Shown: in pieces, positions 14,072 to 23,241 of the stretch
Layout: each line of letters begins with the position of its first letter
Position numbering within the stretch: position 1 is the stretch's first letter
NCBI RefSeq assembly: GCF_002015115.1
Contig: NZ_MUYA01000013.1
Span: 1 to 64,000 of the forward strand
Reading direction: 5' to 3'
DNA length: 64,000 nucleotides
From: Haemophilus paracuniculus
Lineage (GTDB): Bacteria; Pseudomonadota; Gammaproteobacteria; Enterobacterales; Pasteurellaceae
The notes under the pieces: generated by a model
The model's database searches: none
What the model was told of the DNA's origin: nothing
Seen by the model: the letters and a program-made list of their open reading frames with translations, nothing else
Position numbers and translations under genes: made by a program

Positions 14072-17026
14072 TTAATCTTCTTTCAACTCAAACTGTTTTT
14101 GCAAGGTGCTGATGTCGTTTACTTGTTCAAAGTTGGCGAGCTTAGCCGCATCTTCTGGTTTAGTTTTTGTGCCTAAGGCTTGGCTGATAAAAACCAAGCC
14201 TTGCTGGTCGATCACCGTTTCTTGATAAAACTTAATCAGCTCGGCTTTGGTTAAGTTTTTGAGTTGTTCAATCAGCTTTTGCAAGCGGTCGAATTTCACA
14301 TTTTTTTCGCCAAAATCAGCGAGGTAATCTTCAAATTCTTCGGCAAGGGATTCAGGCTTGCGTTGCAATTTTTCGAGCAAACTCGCTTTATATTGCTCAA
14401 ATTCAGGCTCGGAAAGTGCTTGTAATTTAGCGAGAGATTCCGCCCAAAAACGTTGATTTTCCGCCATAATCGCCGCTGGTGTCGCATTCGGGCTTTGCAC
14501 CGCAAATTTTAGCCCTGCGGTTTTGCCGATCATCGCATTGGTGGCATAAACCACATAGCCGAGCTGTTTTTGGGTGCGAAGATCGTCAAAATACCAACGC
14601 CCGAGCATATCTCGCAACAATCTTGCCTGTGCCATTCCTGCAAATTCTTCATAGCCTTTCGCCATTAAATTAACCACCAACGCATTATCTTCGTGCGGTA
14701 CATTTTTAATATAATTTAATTTGCGATTGCTTTGGTTAATATCTAAATAACGCTTTGGCAAAATCGCCGTTTGATCATTTTTAACCACTTTTTCAATTTG
14801 TTGAGTTAAATCAATCACTTGTTGGTCAGATAAATTCCCCACCGAAAGCACTTTAACCCCTGTTATTTGAGTTAAAACACGTTCCCGAAATTGTTGAATA
14901 TCCGCAAGGGTTATTTGTTCAATCGCTTTTCTTACTTTTTCTTCGCTAAAATAAGGATAATTATCAAACTCTTTAAATACTTGATTAGCTTGATTTAAAC
15001 TCTGCTCTTTTTTCTGCTTATCCAATAATTCAAATAAGCGTTGTTTGGCTTGAACAAGATTATTTTCCTCTAATTTAAATTGGCTAAATTGGATTAAACT
15101 ATCTTGAATTAACTTGCCGAGATGTTGGGTATAACCACTCGCCCCAATTTTTAAACCATCGGGGAAGAGTGAAAATTTAATTCCCATATTCGCCACCGCA
15201 GATTGAAAACTGATTTTGGCTTGGGCGAGTTCATTCATATAATTTAAAATTAAGGCACTTATGCCTAATTTTAATTCATCTGAACGAGGACTAATCGAAA
15301 AAACAAAAAGAGTTTCTGTTTTTGGATCTTCGGCAAAATATTGGCTCAACATTGCATAAATTTCAGTGCCTTGATTTTGCTCAATCAATTTCGGTTGAGT
15401 CCGTTTTTCTTCATTTTTAATCACAGAAAAATCAGTCGCAAAATAAGGATTTAATGCAGGTAATTTAATTTCTGGGTTTTGGCTAAAATCCAACCACGCT
15501 TTTTTCTGCTGTTCGCTAATTTTAGTACGAGAATAACCCGCCTCAAAATGTTTAGTTTTTTGATCAGTTTTTGCTTTCTCGCTGACCAGCGTAATTACTG
15601 CATTATCAAGGGTCATTTCAGAAAGTTTTTGCTCAATCGCCTTTTTATCCATTGATTCCGTTAAATAATCAGAATCTAAAAGGTGTTCCAACGGATAATA
15701 AAGCATTTTTTCCGCAAGACTTTCAATATAATCGCCATTTTTTTCCACTTGTAAATGTTGAAATTCTTGCTTCAAGCTCTCTTTGGCTTCATCAAAATAA
15801 CTTTGCTGAATCCCTGCTTTTTTAACTTGCTCAATCTGTTGGAAAATCAGCGAAATCACTTTATCTTTTTCAGCTAAACCCTTATCGGTTAAGACTACAC
15901 TAATGCTAAATTCGCCACGGTTACGGCTAACGTTCGCCGTTGATGAAGCGGAAATTCCACTATCGGATAATCCTTGCTTGATTAAATAATCGGATAGCGT
16001 GCCGTCCGTATTATTATTAAACACATAGGCAAGATATTCCCCCGATTTATTTAAAAACTTATCTTCATCATTTGGCATATCAAAGGAAATTGAGAGTAAT
16101 TTTAATGGCTTAATTGGTTTATATTCTAAAATAACCCCTTTATCTTGTTCACGATATAAAGGCAGATTAACCGTTGGGGCTTGAATATTTTTATTTTCAA
16201 CCTTGCCTAAATTTTTTTCGGCTAATTTAGCTAACTTTTCAATCGGCTGATTAGAATATAACACCGCCGTCATTAAATTCGCTGAATAATATTTATTATA
16301 AAAATTTTCTAATGCCGTTTGTAATTTACTCTCTGCTTTATCCGATAAGGTTTGATTATTCCCTACGGTAAATTTTGCCATTGGATGTTCAGGATTTATA
16401 TTTGCCAAACTCACGCTATACAATAAATGTCCGTCGCTTGATTTGGCTCGCACCATTTCCGCATTAACTGCATTGACTTCTTTTTTTGCATTCGTTTCTA
16501 ATAATAAGGGTTGAGCAATGGTATCACCAAAACGCTCAACCGCTTCATCAAAGGCATTATTATTGACTTCAAAAAAATAAGCCGTTCGCATTGAACTGGT
16601 GGACGCATTATTATAACCACCATTTTTACTTAAAAATTGATCTAAACTGTTCGTTTCTGGATATTTTTTCGATCCCATTAAGATCATATGCTCTAAATAA
16701 TGAGCCAAACCTTGTTGATTTTCGGGATCTTCCATTGAACCAATCGGCAAAGCCAACGACATTAACGATTTATTCGCTTTTTCATCGGAAATCAATAATA
16801 CGGTCATTCCGTTATTTAATTTAATCCCTTGATAAATCGCTTTATCATTTGGGCTTTTATTGATAACTTGTTTAATTAACGAAAACCCTTGTGGATTTTG
16901 TTGTGAATTTTCGATACTAGCGGTCGGATTTTTATTATTTTCTGCTAACACTGCATTTGAAATTCCCACCGCGAAAATCGAACATAATGCGTAAGAAATC
17001 GCTTGGCTGATGATTGAACGTTTCAT
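14072..17026 (-). CDS. ptrA: Protease III (pitrilysin)
   Basis: 984 residues with a signal peptide (MKRSIISQAISYALCSIFAVG, cleavage near AVLA). M16 family metallopeptidase: the inverted zinc motif is HYLEHM (H-x-x-E-H) within GLAHYLEHMILMGSKKYP, and the distal zinc glutamate lies in VNAVNAEM. It degrades small peptides in the periplasm. The four homologous halves and the length agree with E. coli PtrA. Its start codon overlaps the recC stop (TAATG), so recC and ptrA are translationally coupled. The usual recB and recD genes do not follow; dppA does. Confidence 0.93.
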   Translation of the reverse strand: MKRSIISQAISYALCSIFAVGISNAVLAENNKNPTASIENSQQNPQGFSLIKQVINKSPNDKAIYQGIKLNNGMTVLLISDEKANKSLMSLALPIGSMEDPENQQGLAHYLEHMILMGSKKYPETNSLDQFLSKNGGYNNASTSSMRTAYFFEVNNNAFDEAVERFGDTIAQPLLLETNAKKEVNAVNAEMVRAKSSDGHLLYSVSLANINPEHPMAKFTVGNNQTLSDKAESKLQTALENFYNKYYSANLMTAVLYSNQPIEKLAKLAEKNLGKVENKNIQAPTVNLPLYREQDKGVILEYKPIKPLKLLSISFDMPNDEDKFLNKSGEYLAYVFNNNTDGTLSDYLIKQGLSDSGISASSTANVSRNRGEFSISVVLTDKGLAEKDKVISLIFQQIEQVKKAGIQQSYFDEAKESLKQEFQHLQVEKNGDYIESLAEKMLYYPLEHLLDSDYLTESMDKKAIEQKLSEMTLDNAVITLVSEKAKTDQKTKHFEAGYSRTKISEQQKKAWLDFSQNPEIKLPALNPYFATDFSVIKNEEKRTQPKLIEQNQGTEIYAMLSQYFAEDPKTETLFVFSISPRSDELKLGISALILNYMNELAQAKISFQSAVANMGIKFSLFPDGLKIGASGYTQHLGKLIQDSLIQFSQFKLEENNLVQAKQRLFELLDKQKKEQSLNQANQVFKEFDNYPYFSEEKVRKAIEQITLADIQQFRERVLTQITGVKVLSVGNLSDQQVIDLTQQIEKVVKNDQTAILPKRYLDINQSNRKLNYIKNVPHEDNALVVNLMAKGYEEFAGMAQARLLRDMLGRWYFDDLRTQKQLGYVVYATNAMIGKTAGLKFAVQSPNATPAAIMAENQRFWAESLAKLQALSEPEFEQYKASLLEKLQRKPESLAEEFEDYLADFGEKNVKFDRLQKLIEQLKNLTKAELIKFYQETVIDQQGLVFISQALGTKTKPEDAAKLANFEQVNDISTLQKQFELKED

Positions 17027-20000
17027 TATTCTACCTCTGTAATTACGACGGATTGCACCATTTTTTCAAACCACACAAGGGTACGGTCGTGAATTGTGAG
17101 ATAATCAAGATGATTTACATCTTGATCTAAAACTCGCTGAATATAAGCACCATCATTGTGAGCACATTGAGCATCTAATAAATAAGATTGACAATAGTTA
17201 GCTAGTTCAAGTTCCGTAGGTAATTCAGCAAAGTATTCCCGTAATTTATCATAAATAATAATGCTTAAATGTTTCTGGCTATACAGATATTCCGCAATAT
17301 ATTGAGCCAACATTGTTGCTGCATCATTTTTTGAAATAGGATTAAATGTTAAATAAGCTAATTTATCCTTATCTCTATAATAGAATTTAAATGACATTAT
17401 TTCTTCACTATTTTCAGAGGTAGCGATAACCATTGCCAGATAATAAACCCAAGACTGAATAACATCCTTATCCCTTAATTTACCCACTCGCCATTGTACA
17501 ATTTCGTTATCAAATAAATTAGGAATGTTACCATTTAAATTAAAGTTTAATCCATTTACATCAATCCCCAAATCAACCTCAAATAAAGCGGCATCTCGTT
17601 TTAAATAAGTCGCCAATCCTTTTTTAATTGGTTTAATTGTGCTGGATAACTCTTGTTCGACAAAAGAAGAAAATGCCGCTGAAAGTAAATTCCCCTTTCT
17701 CTTTTCCTGTTCAAGTAAAATTTCTTCTTGATCCGTTACCAATAATTTATCCAGCAACGTATATTGTTCCAAATTAGAAAGCTCAAAGTTTTCCGTCTCT
17801 TGCCAACCTTGATCTTCATTATAGAAATAAATACCTAAACGATGATTAAAGAAATGTTTAATCGGATTTTGTAAAAAACTGATTAAATCTTGCAAAGAAA
17901 TCGTGTGAGGGATATTTTCTTCTTTCAGTTCAATCGGCATTGAAAAAATTTTATCCGATCCCACCTCTTGATTAAGTGAAATCCACTCTTTATCAAAAGA
18001 GATATATTTCCCCGTTCCAGTTTGTTGATAAATATGATTATCTCTAAAATTATCTTGACTGAATATCGTCATTGAATGGCGAGTAAAAATTCTTTCAAAA
18101 TCAGATTTATCTGCCAAATGCTCAATAATAAAATCTTGTAATTGCGATAATAAAACTGACGGTAATTTTTCTTTATTATCTTTTAAAGAATTACCAATAT
18201 AACTCACATAGAAAATCTGTTGAGCCGAAAGCAAGGCCTCTAAGAAAAGATAACGATCATCATCTCGTTTTGAACGATCGCCTTTTCGATAGGAATATTG
18301 CATTAAATCAAAACTATTTGTTCGCTGCTGACGCGGGAAATCCTGTTCATTCATACCGAGTAAACAAACTACTTTAAAAGGAATAGCACGCATTGGTAAC
18401 AAGGTGCAAAAATTCACTTTCCCTGCTAAGAAATTAAGATGATTTGACTGAATATCTAATGCTTCCGTTAATAAATTCTCAATCACTTCACTGGTTAATT
18501 TTTCGATAAAATTAACTTCCTCAATATAACCAAATGCTTTGTCAATCGTTTGTTTTAAATTTAAAATCGTTTCGGCATAATCATCTCTTTCGCTATATAG
18601 TTTATCAATAAACGCTTTTAATGTAGATTGCCATTCTTGTGCATTATGCGATTCGATTAAATAAGCTCGCCACTCACTTAATTGTTCAACAAAATAACTT
18701 AAAACGCCCGATAATTCCGCCGTTAATCCATAGCTTTGATTAAAGGCGACACTATTTTGCCAAATTCCTTCATCTTCACTTAAACTTTGCCCTAATAATA
18801 AGCGGTCTAAGCCATTTTCCCACGCATTATAATTTTGCCACGTTTGATTATCAATATTTAACCCAGCCCGAATACCAACGGAACTAACCCAAGATTTAAT
18901 CATTTCAAATTTTTCTTGATTGAGATTTAATTTATCTTGAATAGCTTGAACAGATAATAAAGCTAAAATATTTTCTGCGGTAAATTGATTTTCTTTAAAG
19001 GAAAACAGTTGTAAAAAACTAGATAAAATAGGATCAATTAAACGAACTCGCTGATCTGAAATCGTAAAAGGAATATAACGTGAAGATGATTGATATTCTT
19101 CATTTTTATAACGAGAAAATACCGCACTAATATAAGGGGCATATTTTTCAATATCCGTGGACATTACGATAATATCTTTTGGCGATAATTCAGGATTTTG
19201 CTCAAATAATTGTAATAATTTATTATGCAAAACTTCCACTTCACGCATTTCGCTATGGCAAGCGTGAATTTGGATTGAATGATCATTTTCTGATACTGAA
19301 AAAGTTGGTGAAGGCTCTAAATCAGCAAAACTGCCTTTTAATTGTGCTAATAAAGTTTCTTCTTCCGCAAATTGTCCAAATTCAAGCTCTTCCACTTCAT
19401 ATTGTTCAACTAATTGAGCAAAAAAACTGCCCCCTTGTTTGCCCCACATTGAAAGTAACGGATTTCCTGAAAATTCGACCGCTTGTTTTAATTCTTCAAA
19501 GGAAATTTTTTCCCGTAAGGCTAGTTTTTCATAAACCAAGGCTTCTTTATCGTTCCACCAGTCTAATCCGCTCGGGCTAGTAAAAAAGAGATGAATATCA
19601 ATATGCTCACTTAATTTACCTAATACTTCCAGTTGCGATAAAGGTAGCGTTGAAATACCAAAAATAAAAATTCGTTGCGGTAATTTATTTTTTTCTAATA
19701 GAGTTAGACTATCTAACTTTTCAAAATAACGATCTTTTAAATAGGCGCGGTGTGAAGCATTAAACTTGCTTTCTTCTTTATTTAATTTTGTTTCATTGAC
19801 AATTTCATTCCATAAAATCGCTTGCCATTTAATAGAAGATAATAAATCTTCTTTATTGATATTTTTAAATTCGCCGAGTATTTTTTCAAAATCATTATGT
19901 TCCCAAGCCATCAGCCAATCTGGGCGGTAAACTAAATACTGATCGAATAAATCTGCCACTTTATTTGCTAATAAATAAAGTTTCACCTGATCATTATTCT

Positions 20001-20349
20001 CTTTTAAATAATGATTTAATGCTGAAAAATCGGGGTGGGAAAGATATTTTGGAATTAACCGCATTAACCGCCAAGCCATTGTGGCACGGCTAAAAATATT
20101 CTCTTTGGGCAAATCGGGAAAAAGCACACGATATTGTTGCCACACAAAACTGGTAGGGAACGGAAATTCTATGCTTGCGGAAATGCCAACGCTCTGGGCA
20201 ATTTCCTTTCTTAGCCATTGTTCCATTCCGACACTTTGCACCAAAACCGTTTCTTGGCTGAACGGGTCGGCATTGGGGAAATGTTGCAACAATTCGACTA
20301 ATTTATCTTTATGGTGGGCTAATTGATTGGAATAATAGACTGTAAACAT
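17026..20349 (-). CDS. recC: Exonuclease V subunit RecC
   Basis: 1107 residues, the normal size for RecC. It begins MFTVYYSNQLAHHKDKLVEL and has the inactive helicase-like domains of the family, for example VQSVGMEQWLRKEIAQ, LLPMRAIPFKVVCLLGMNEQ and DFPRQQRTNSFDLM. In the RecBCD complex RecC splits the duplex and recognises Chi during repair and recombination of incoming linear DNA. It sits directly downstream of the comNOPQ pilin operon, as in Haemophilus influenzae, and upstream of ptrA. The reading frame is intact and AT-rich compared with the surrounding genes. Confidence 0.94.
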   Translation of the reverse strand: MFTVYYSNQLAHHKDKLVELLQHFPNADPFSQETVLVQSVGMEQWLRKEIAQSVGISASIEFPFPTSFVWQQYRVLFPDLPKENIFSRATMAWRLMRLIPKYLSHPDFSALNHYLKENNDQVKLYLLANKVADLFDQYLVYRPDWLMAWEHNDFEKILGEFKNINKEDLLSSIKWQAILWNEIVNETKLNKEESKFNASHRAYLKDRYFEKLDSLTLLEKNKLPQRIFIFGISTLPLSQLEVLGKLSEHIDIHLFFTSPSGLDWWNDKEALVYEKLALREKISFEELKQAVEFSGNPLLSMWGKQGGSFFAQLVEQYEVEELEFGQFAEEETLLAQLKGSFADLEPSPTFSVSENDHSIQIHACHSEMREVEVLHNKLLQLFEQNPELSPKDIIVMSTDIEKYAPYISAVFSRYKNEEYQSSSRYIPFTISDQRVRLIDPILSSFLQLFSFKENQFTAENILALLSVQAIQDKLNLNQEKFEMIKSWVSSVGIRAGLNIDNQTWQNYNAWENGLDRLLLGQSLSEDEGIWQNSVAFNQSYGLTAELSGVLSYFVEQLSEWRAYLIESHNAQEWQSTLKAFIDKLYSERDDYAETILNLKQTIDKAFGYIEEVNFIEKLTSEVIENLLTEALDIQSNHLNFLAGKVNFCTLLPMRAIPFKVVCLLGMNEQDFPRQQRTNSFDLMQYSYRKGDRSKRDDDRYLFLEALLSAQQIFYVSYIGNSLKDNKEKLPSVLLSQLQDFIIEHLADKSDFERIFTRHSMTIFSQDNFRDNHIYQQTGTGKYISFDKEWISLNQEVGSDKIFSMPIELKEENIPHTISLQDLISFLQNPIKHFFNHRLGIYFYNEDQGWQETENFELSNLEQYTLLDKLLVTDQEEILLEQEKRKGNLLSAAFSSFVEQELSSTIKPIKKGLATYLKRDAALFEVDLGIDVNGLNFNLNGNIPNLFDNEIVQWRVGKLRDKDVIQSWVYYLAMVIATSENSEEIMSFKFYYRDKDKLAYLTFNPISKNDAATMLAQYIAEYLYSQKHLSIIIYDKLREYFAELPTELELANYCQSYLLDAQCAHNDGAYIQRVLDQDVNHLDYLTIHDRTLVWFEKMVQSVVITEVE

Positions 20350-20419
20350 AGAAAATCCTCGCTTTGACGGTAGATTGTCTATGAATTACTGCGAAAATTC
20401 AATCGCAAGCGGGTCGATC

Positions 20420-20722
20420 CTAGAAATTTTTTGTGGTGAGTTCAAAAACACCCAAGGGATATTCCACCTGAATGCGATTTGACTCACAACGAACTCTAAA
20501 CCGCAGTTCGTTTTGGTTAATTTCCGCTTCGCAAGGCAATTTTGTCATTTTCAGGGCGAGTTGATTTTCGGCAATTTGCATTGCTTCTAGCCGCTGAAAA
20601 GCCTGCATTTGAGCCTGATTTTGTCGCCCTTGCCATTGTGAATAAACCAACAATAATATGCTGGAAATCATTACTGCTATCATAATTGACAGGGTGTTTT
20701 CTGCTTTAATCCATTTAATCAT
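20420..20722 (-). CDS. comQ: Minor pseudopilin-like protein ComQ/PpdC
   Basis: About 100 residues from the ATG at 20722, which overlaps the end of the preceding gene. One N-terminal membrane helix (AENTLSIMIAVMISSILLLV) follows a short basic leader, as in type IV prepilins, then a small extracytoplasmic domain with two cysteines (PCEAEINQ, VRCESN). Position as the last of four minor-pilin genes before recC matches comQ in H. influenzae and ppdC in E. coli. These proteins prime the pilus used for DNA uptake. The symbol rests on position and architecture, since the sequence itself is poorly conserved. Confidence 0.7.
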   Translation of the reverse strand: MIKWIKAENTLSIMIAVMISSILLLVYSQWQGRQNQAQMQAFQRLEAMQIAENQLALKMTKLPCEAEINQNELRFRVRCESNRIQVEYPLGVFELTTKNF

Positions 20723-21353
20723 CGCCCAATAAATTCCGTGAGTAAGGTTGATAATGCCAATATTTATTTTGTAAATTTTCAATCACTTCTTTTTTATAGG
20801 TTAAATTTCGATCTGAATTATGATAGTTAGAATAAAGCGTGCCATATATTCTTCTACCTGTGATATTAAATGGATAATCTGTTATGATAATACCGAAAAA
20901 ATCTCGTGCTAAACGTTCGTTAATTTTATTATTTGTAATCACAATTTTAGGATCAGCTAAACTACTCTCTGGCAATTCTGCTAATGTATTGATGTGATAA
21001 AGATCTTTTTTCGCTACTTCAAGATGAATCAACTTGCTCAAATCATCAGTTTGAATATATTTTTTCCTTACCTCTCTAAGATTTAAAAATAAACTGTGGC
21101 AAGCAAAAAAGTAGTTTAACTTTTCTAACTTTATCATTCCTTTTTCTATTTTAGATTTTTGGCAATGTTCATCTAATTTATTTTTATCTGACAGCTCAAC
21201 TATTTTTAACTTATTTTGTAAGTAATTTTGGTAATAAGACTGGGTTAATCTTTCTTGTCGAATGAGATTATCTTTATTAGTAAAGATGAATAGCAAAATG
21301 CCACTTAATACCATTAAGGCAACCACTAAGCTACTTCCCCGATACTGTTTCAT
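20715..21353 (-). CDS. comP: Minor pseudopilin-like protein ComP/YgdB
   Basis: About 212 residues from the ATG at 21353 (ribosome site AGGTGATCAAG). A short basic leader MKQYRGSS leads into the membrane helix LVVALMVLSGILLFIF. The GSSL sequence lacks the usual glutamate at position +5, as in the YgdB/PilX-like class. The rest is a soluble domain with three cysteines (HCQKSK, FFACHS). Third gene of the comNOPQ operon; it overlaps its neighbours on both sides. Likely a subunit of the initiating tip complex of the competence pilus. Confidence 0.7.
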   Translation of the reverse strand: MKQYRGSSLVVALMVLSGILLFIFTNKDNLIRQERLTQSYYQNYLQNKLKIVELSDKNKLDEHCQKSKIEKGMIKLEKLNYFFACHSLFLNLREVRKKYIQTDDLSKLIHLEVAKKDLYHINTLAELPESSLADPKIVITNNKINERLARDFFGIIITDYPFNITGRRIYGTLYSNYHNSDRNLTYKKEVIENLQNKYWHYQPYSRNLLGDD

Positions 21354-22053
21354 CTTGATCACCTGCATTTAATAAATAACTGTATCCTACCCCTTGATAA
21401 CGAATTTCGGGCTGTTGCTTAGAGATTAATTCCATTTCGATTTTCATTATTTTCTCGAATTTTAGCCAAATAAAATTAAGCTGGGTAATCAGATAATCAT
21501 TATTATCAATTTTTCTCCATTTTCCTTTATTGCAAGTCGTTAATAACTGTTTGCATATATTTAAAGTACATTGTTGGACGCTATTATCTTCGTAAATATA
21601 CAATGCTTGATTTTCTAATTTAAAACCAAAAATTTCTTTATTGATCTCTTTGGTGTTATTTAAAATACCAATCATACAACTTTGCGTTTTTGCTCGATTT
21701 CCAATGCAACCGTCTCTATTCACATCATAAAAGAAAATTAAACAACTTGGATTCACTAAGGCATAATTCTTAGATTGATTTTGGAATAAAGGATAATTAC
21801 TATTTTCTCGAAAAGATCCTTGATAACCAATATGCTGAATATGTTGTTTTAAGTAAGTTAAAAGTTGAAAACTCTCTCGTTGCAACATCAATAATTCTGA
21901 TTGTTTTTTCTGACTAGCATAAAAATCACTATATAATTTTGAAATAGAAAATAAAATGATTGTAGCTAACGAGAGTGAGATCAATATCTCAATTAAACTA
22001 AATGCGTGAAATTTATTCTCTACAACTACTGCGTTTCGCTTTTGGCATAACAT
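21331..22053 (-). CDS. comO: Minor pseudopilin-like protein ComO/PpdB
   Basis: About 240 residues. It has a leader ending in H-A, then the prepilin core FSLIEILISLSLATIILFSI with glutamate at +5, the classic N-methylation site cut by prepilin peptidase. The C-terminal domain carries cysteine pairs (CTLNICKQ, TTCNKGK), perhaps disulfides made by DsbA. It overlaps comN by about 40 bases, so translation is coupled. Position and motif match PpdB / PilW-like minor pilins. The exact start is uncertain: the ATG at 22053 gives an unusually long leader. Confidence 0.75.
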   Translation of the reverse strand: MLCQKRNAVVVENKFHAFSLIEILISLSLATIILFSISKLYSDFYASQKKQSELLMLQRESFQLLTYLKQHIQHIGYQGSFRENSNYPLFQNQSKNYALVNPSCLIFFYDVNRDGCIGNRAKTQSCMIGILNNTKEINKEIFGFKLENQALYIYEDNSVQQCTLNICKQLLTTCNKGKWRKIDNNDYLITQLNFIWLKFEKIMKIEMELISKQQPEIRYQGVGYSYLLNAGDQDETVSGK

Positions 22054-22528
22054 AAATCACCCCATTTTGATCAAATTGTAAAATTTCACTTTCATCATTT
22101 AATCGCATATTGATACATTTCGATTCTAATTTTGCACTCACACCATCAATATTCATAAATACTCTTGGGTAAAGGCTACGATTTCTCAAAATAACATTAC
22201 TATTTTGGCTATAATAAGTTTGATATTCTTTCGCAGTACAAGAAGATAAATTAAAACAATCGCAAGGAATTTGTTTACTGCTCTCTTTTTTTACCGCAAT
22301 CAGGCAAAATTTCTGTGAGACAGGTTGTGAAATAGAAAGAGAATAATTCTGTTTGGTATAACGTGCTTGGCTTTGAATTTGATACACAAAAGATTTTATT
22401 TGCTCAATTTCATTATTGAGTTTAATTTTGTCGGAAAATTGAAAAAGAGAGGGGGAAATAAAATAGAACGCTATCACAAAAAGTGTGAGCGTAGTAATTG
22501 ATTCAATAAGACTGAATGCACGAAACAT
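22013..22528 (-). CDS. comN: Minor pseudopilin-like protein ComN/PpdA
   Basis: About 171 residues from the ATG at 22528, reading MFRAFSLIESITTLTLF: a short leader, A/F cleavage and glutamate at +5, the hallmarks of a type IV prepilin. The C-terminal half is a small beta-rich domain with cysteines (PCDCFNLSSC). First gene of the comNOPQ operon upstream of recC, as in H. influenzae, where the set is competence-induced and needed for transformation. The start codon and ribosome site lie inside a perfect 15-bp hairpin (22523-22559), and a CRP-S-like element lies at 22581-22615. Confidence 0.78.
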   Translation of the reverse strand: MFRAFSLIESITTLTLFVIAFYFISPSLFQFSDKIKLNNEIEQIKSFVYQIQSQARYTKQNYSLSISQPVSQKFCLIAVKKESSKQIPCDCFNLSSCTAKEYQTYYSQNSNVILRNRSLYPRVFMNIDGVSAKLESKCINMRLNDESEILQFDQNGVIYVMPKAKRSSCRE

Positions 22529-22559
22529 AGTATTTCCCCCGTGAGGAAATACTATGTTT
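22523..22559. promoter_or_regulatory. 15-bp hairpin covering the comN start codon
   Basis: Perfect arms AAACATAGTATTTCC / GGAAATACTATGTTT with a seven-base loop. In the comN transcript the ATG is in the 3' arm and the G-rich ribosome site borders the loop, so initiation should be blocked when folded. On the plus strand the stem is followed by TTTTTT, so it could also stop antisense transcription. Confidence 0.7.
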
Positions 22560-22580
22560 TTTAGCAAATTTGTAAATCAA

Positions 22581-22615
22581 CAAAAATCAATTTGTCGATC
22601 GGGATCACAAAAATA
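22581..22615 (-). promoter_or_regulatory. CRP-S-like element upstream of comNOPQ
   Basis: On the minus strand the core is TTTTTGTGATCCCGATCGAC. It resembles the Sxy-dependent CRP-S sites of Pasteurellaceae competence genes (TTTTGCGATC half-sites). A 35-base copy with 31 identities occurs at 30791-30825; three of the four differences are the three central bases. Confidence 0.6.
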
Positions 22616-22617
22616 AT

Positions 22618-23148
22618 TTAGAATGCGGTGGTATCTTGGAACAGACCGACTTTCAAATCCGTTGCGGTGTAGATCACACGGCCGTCCACTTCCACTTCGC
22701 CGTCTGCCATTCCCATTACCAATTTGCGGTTAATCACGCGTTTCATATGAATACGGTAAGTTACTTTTTTCGCTGTTGGCAAAATTTGCCCCGTAAATTT
22801 GACTTCACCTACACCTAAGGCACGCCCTTTGCCTTTACCGCCAATCCAGCCGAGGTAGAAACCAACCAACTGCCACATCGCATCAAGCCCTAAGCAACCA
22901 GGCATTACGGGGTCGCCGATAAAATGGCAACCGAAAAACGGCAAATCGGGGTGAATATCCAATTCCGCCTCGATGTACCCTTTTTCAAATAACCCCGCCG
23001 CTTGATCCATTTTTGTTATGCGATCCATCATTAGCATTGTTGGGGCAGGTAATTGTGGGCCTTCTGCACCAAATAACTCGCCACGCCCAGAGGCTAATAA
23101 GTCTTCGTAGGTGTAGCTAGATTTGATGTTTGGTGTACAGTTGTTCAT
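22618..23148 (-). CDS. fabA: 3-hydroxydecanoyl-ACP dehydratase/isomerase FabA
   Basis: 176 residues from the ATG at 23148 (AGGATTAAATCA before it). Hot-dog fold enzyme with the FabA active-site histidine in [15 protein letters not shown] and the aspartate in [14 protein letters not shown]. It dehydrates 3-hydroxydecanoyl-ACP and isomerises the product, the branch point to unsaturated fatty acids, in the cytosol. Neighbourhood fabA-lonB-matP-ompA equals E. coli fabA-ycbZ-matP-ompA. The open frame extends upstream to 23238 but only through the lonB terminator hairpin. Confidence 0.95.
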   Translation of the reverse strand: MNNCTPNIKSSYTYEDLLASGRGELFGAEGPQLPAPTMLMMDRITKMDQAAGLFEKGYIEAELDIHPDLPFFGCHFIGDPVMPGCLGLDAMWQLVGFYLGWIGGKGKGRALGVGEVKFTGQILPTAKKVTYRIHMKRVINRKLVMGMADGEVEVDGRVIYTATDLKVGLFQDTTAF

Positions 23149-23160
23149 TGATTTAATCCT

Positions 23161-23224
23161 AAAAAATAATAAAAAAGCCTGTAATATCAGCACTTGTGGA
23201 ATGAGTGCGATAGTACAGGCTTTT
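23161..23224 (-). terminator. Terminator after lonB with nested hairpin
   Basis: Arms AAAAGCCTGTA and TACAGGCTTTT close a loop that itself pairs (CACT / AGTG). On the minus strand it ends in TTTTTTATTATTTTTT. It separates lonB from fabA. Confidence 0.75.
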
Positions 23225-23241
23225 AATTCAGCGAACAAGTG

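Noticed and set aside
22581..22615. Simple CRP-N (catabolite) site
   Set aside because: Only one half-site fits TGTGA; the other reads ATCGACA. The context and the second copy fit a competence-type site better, so I did not call it a normal CRP site.
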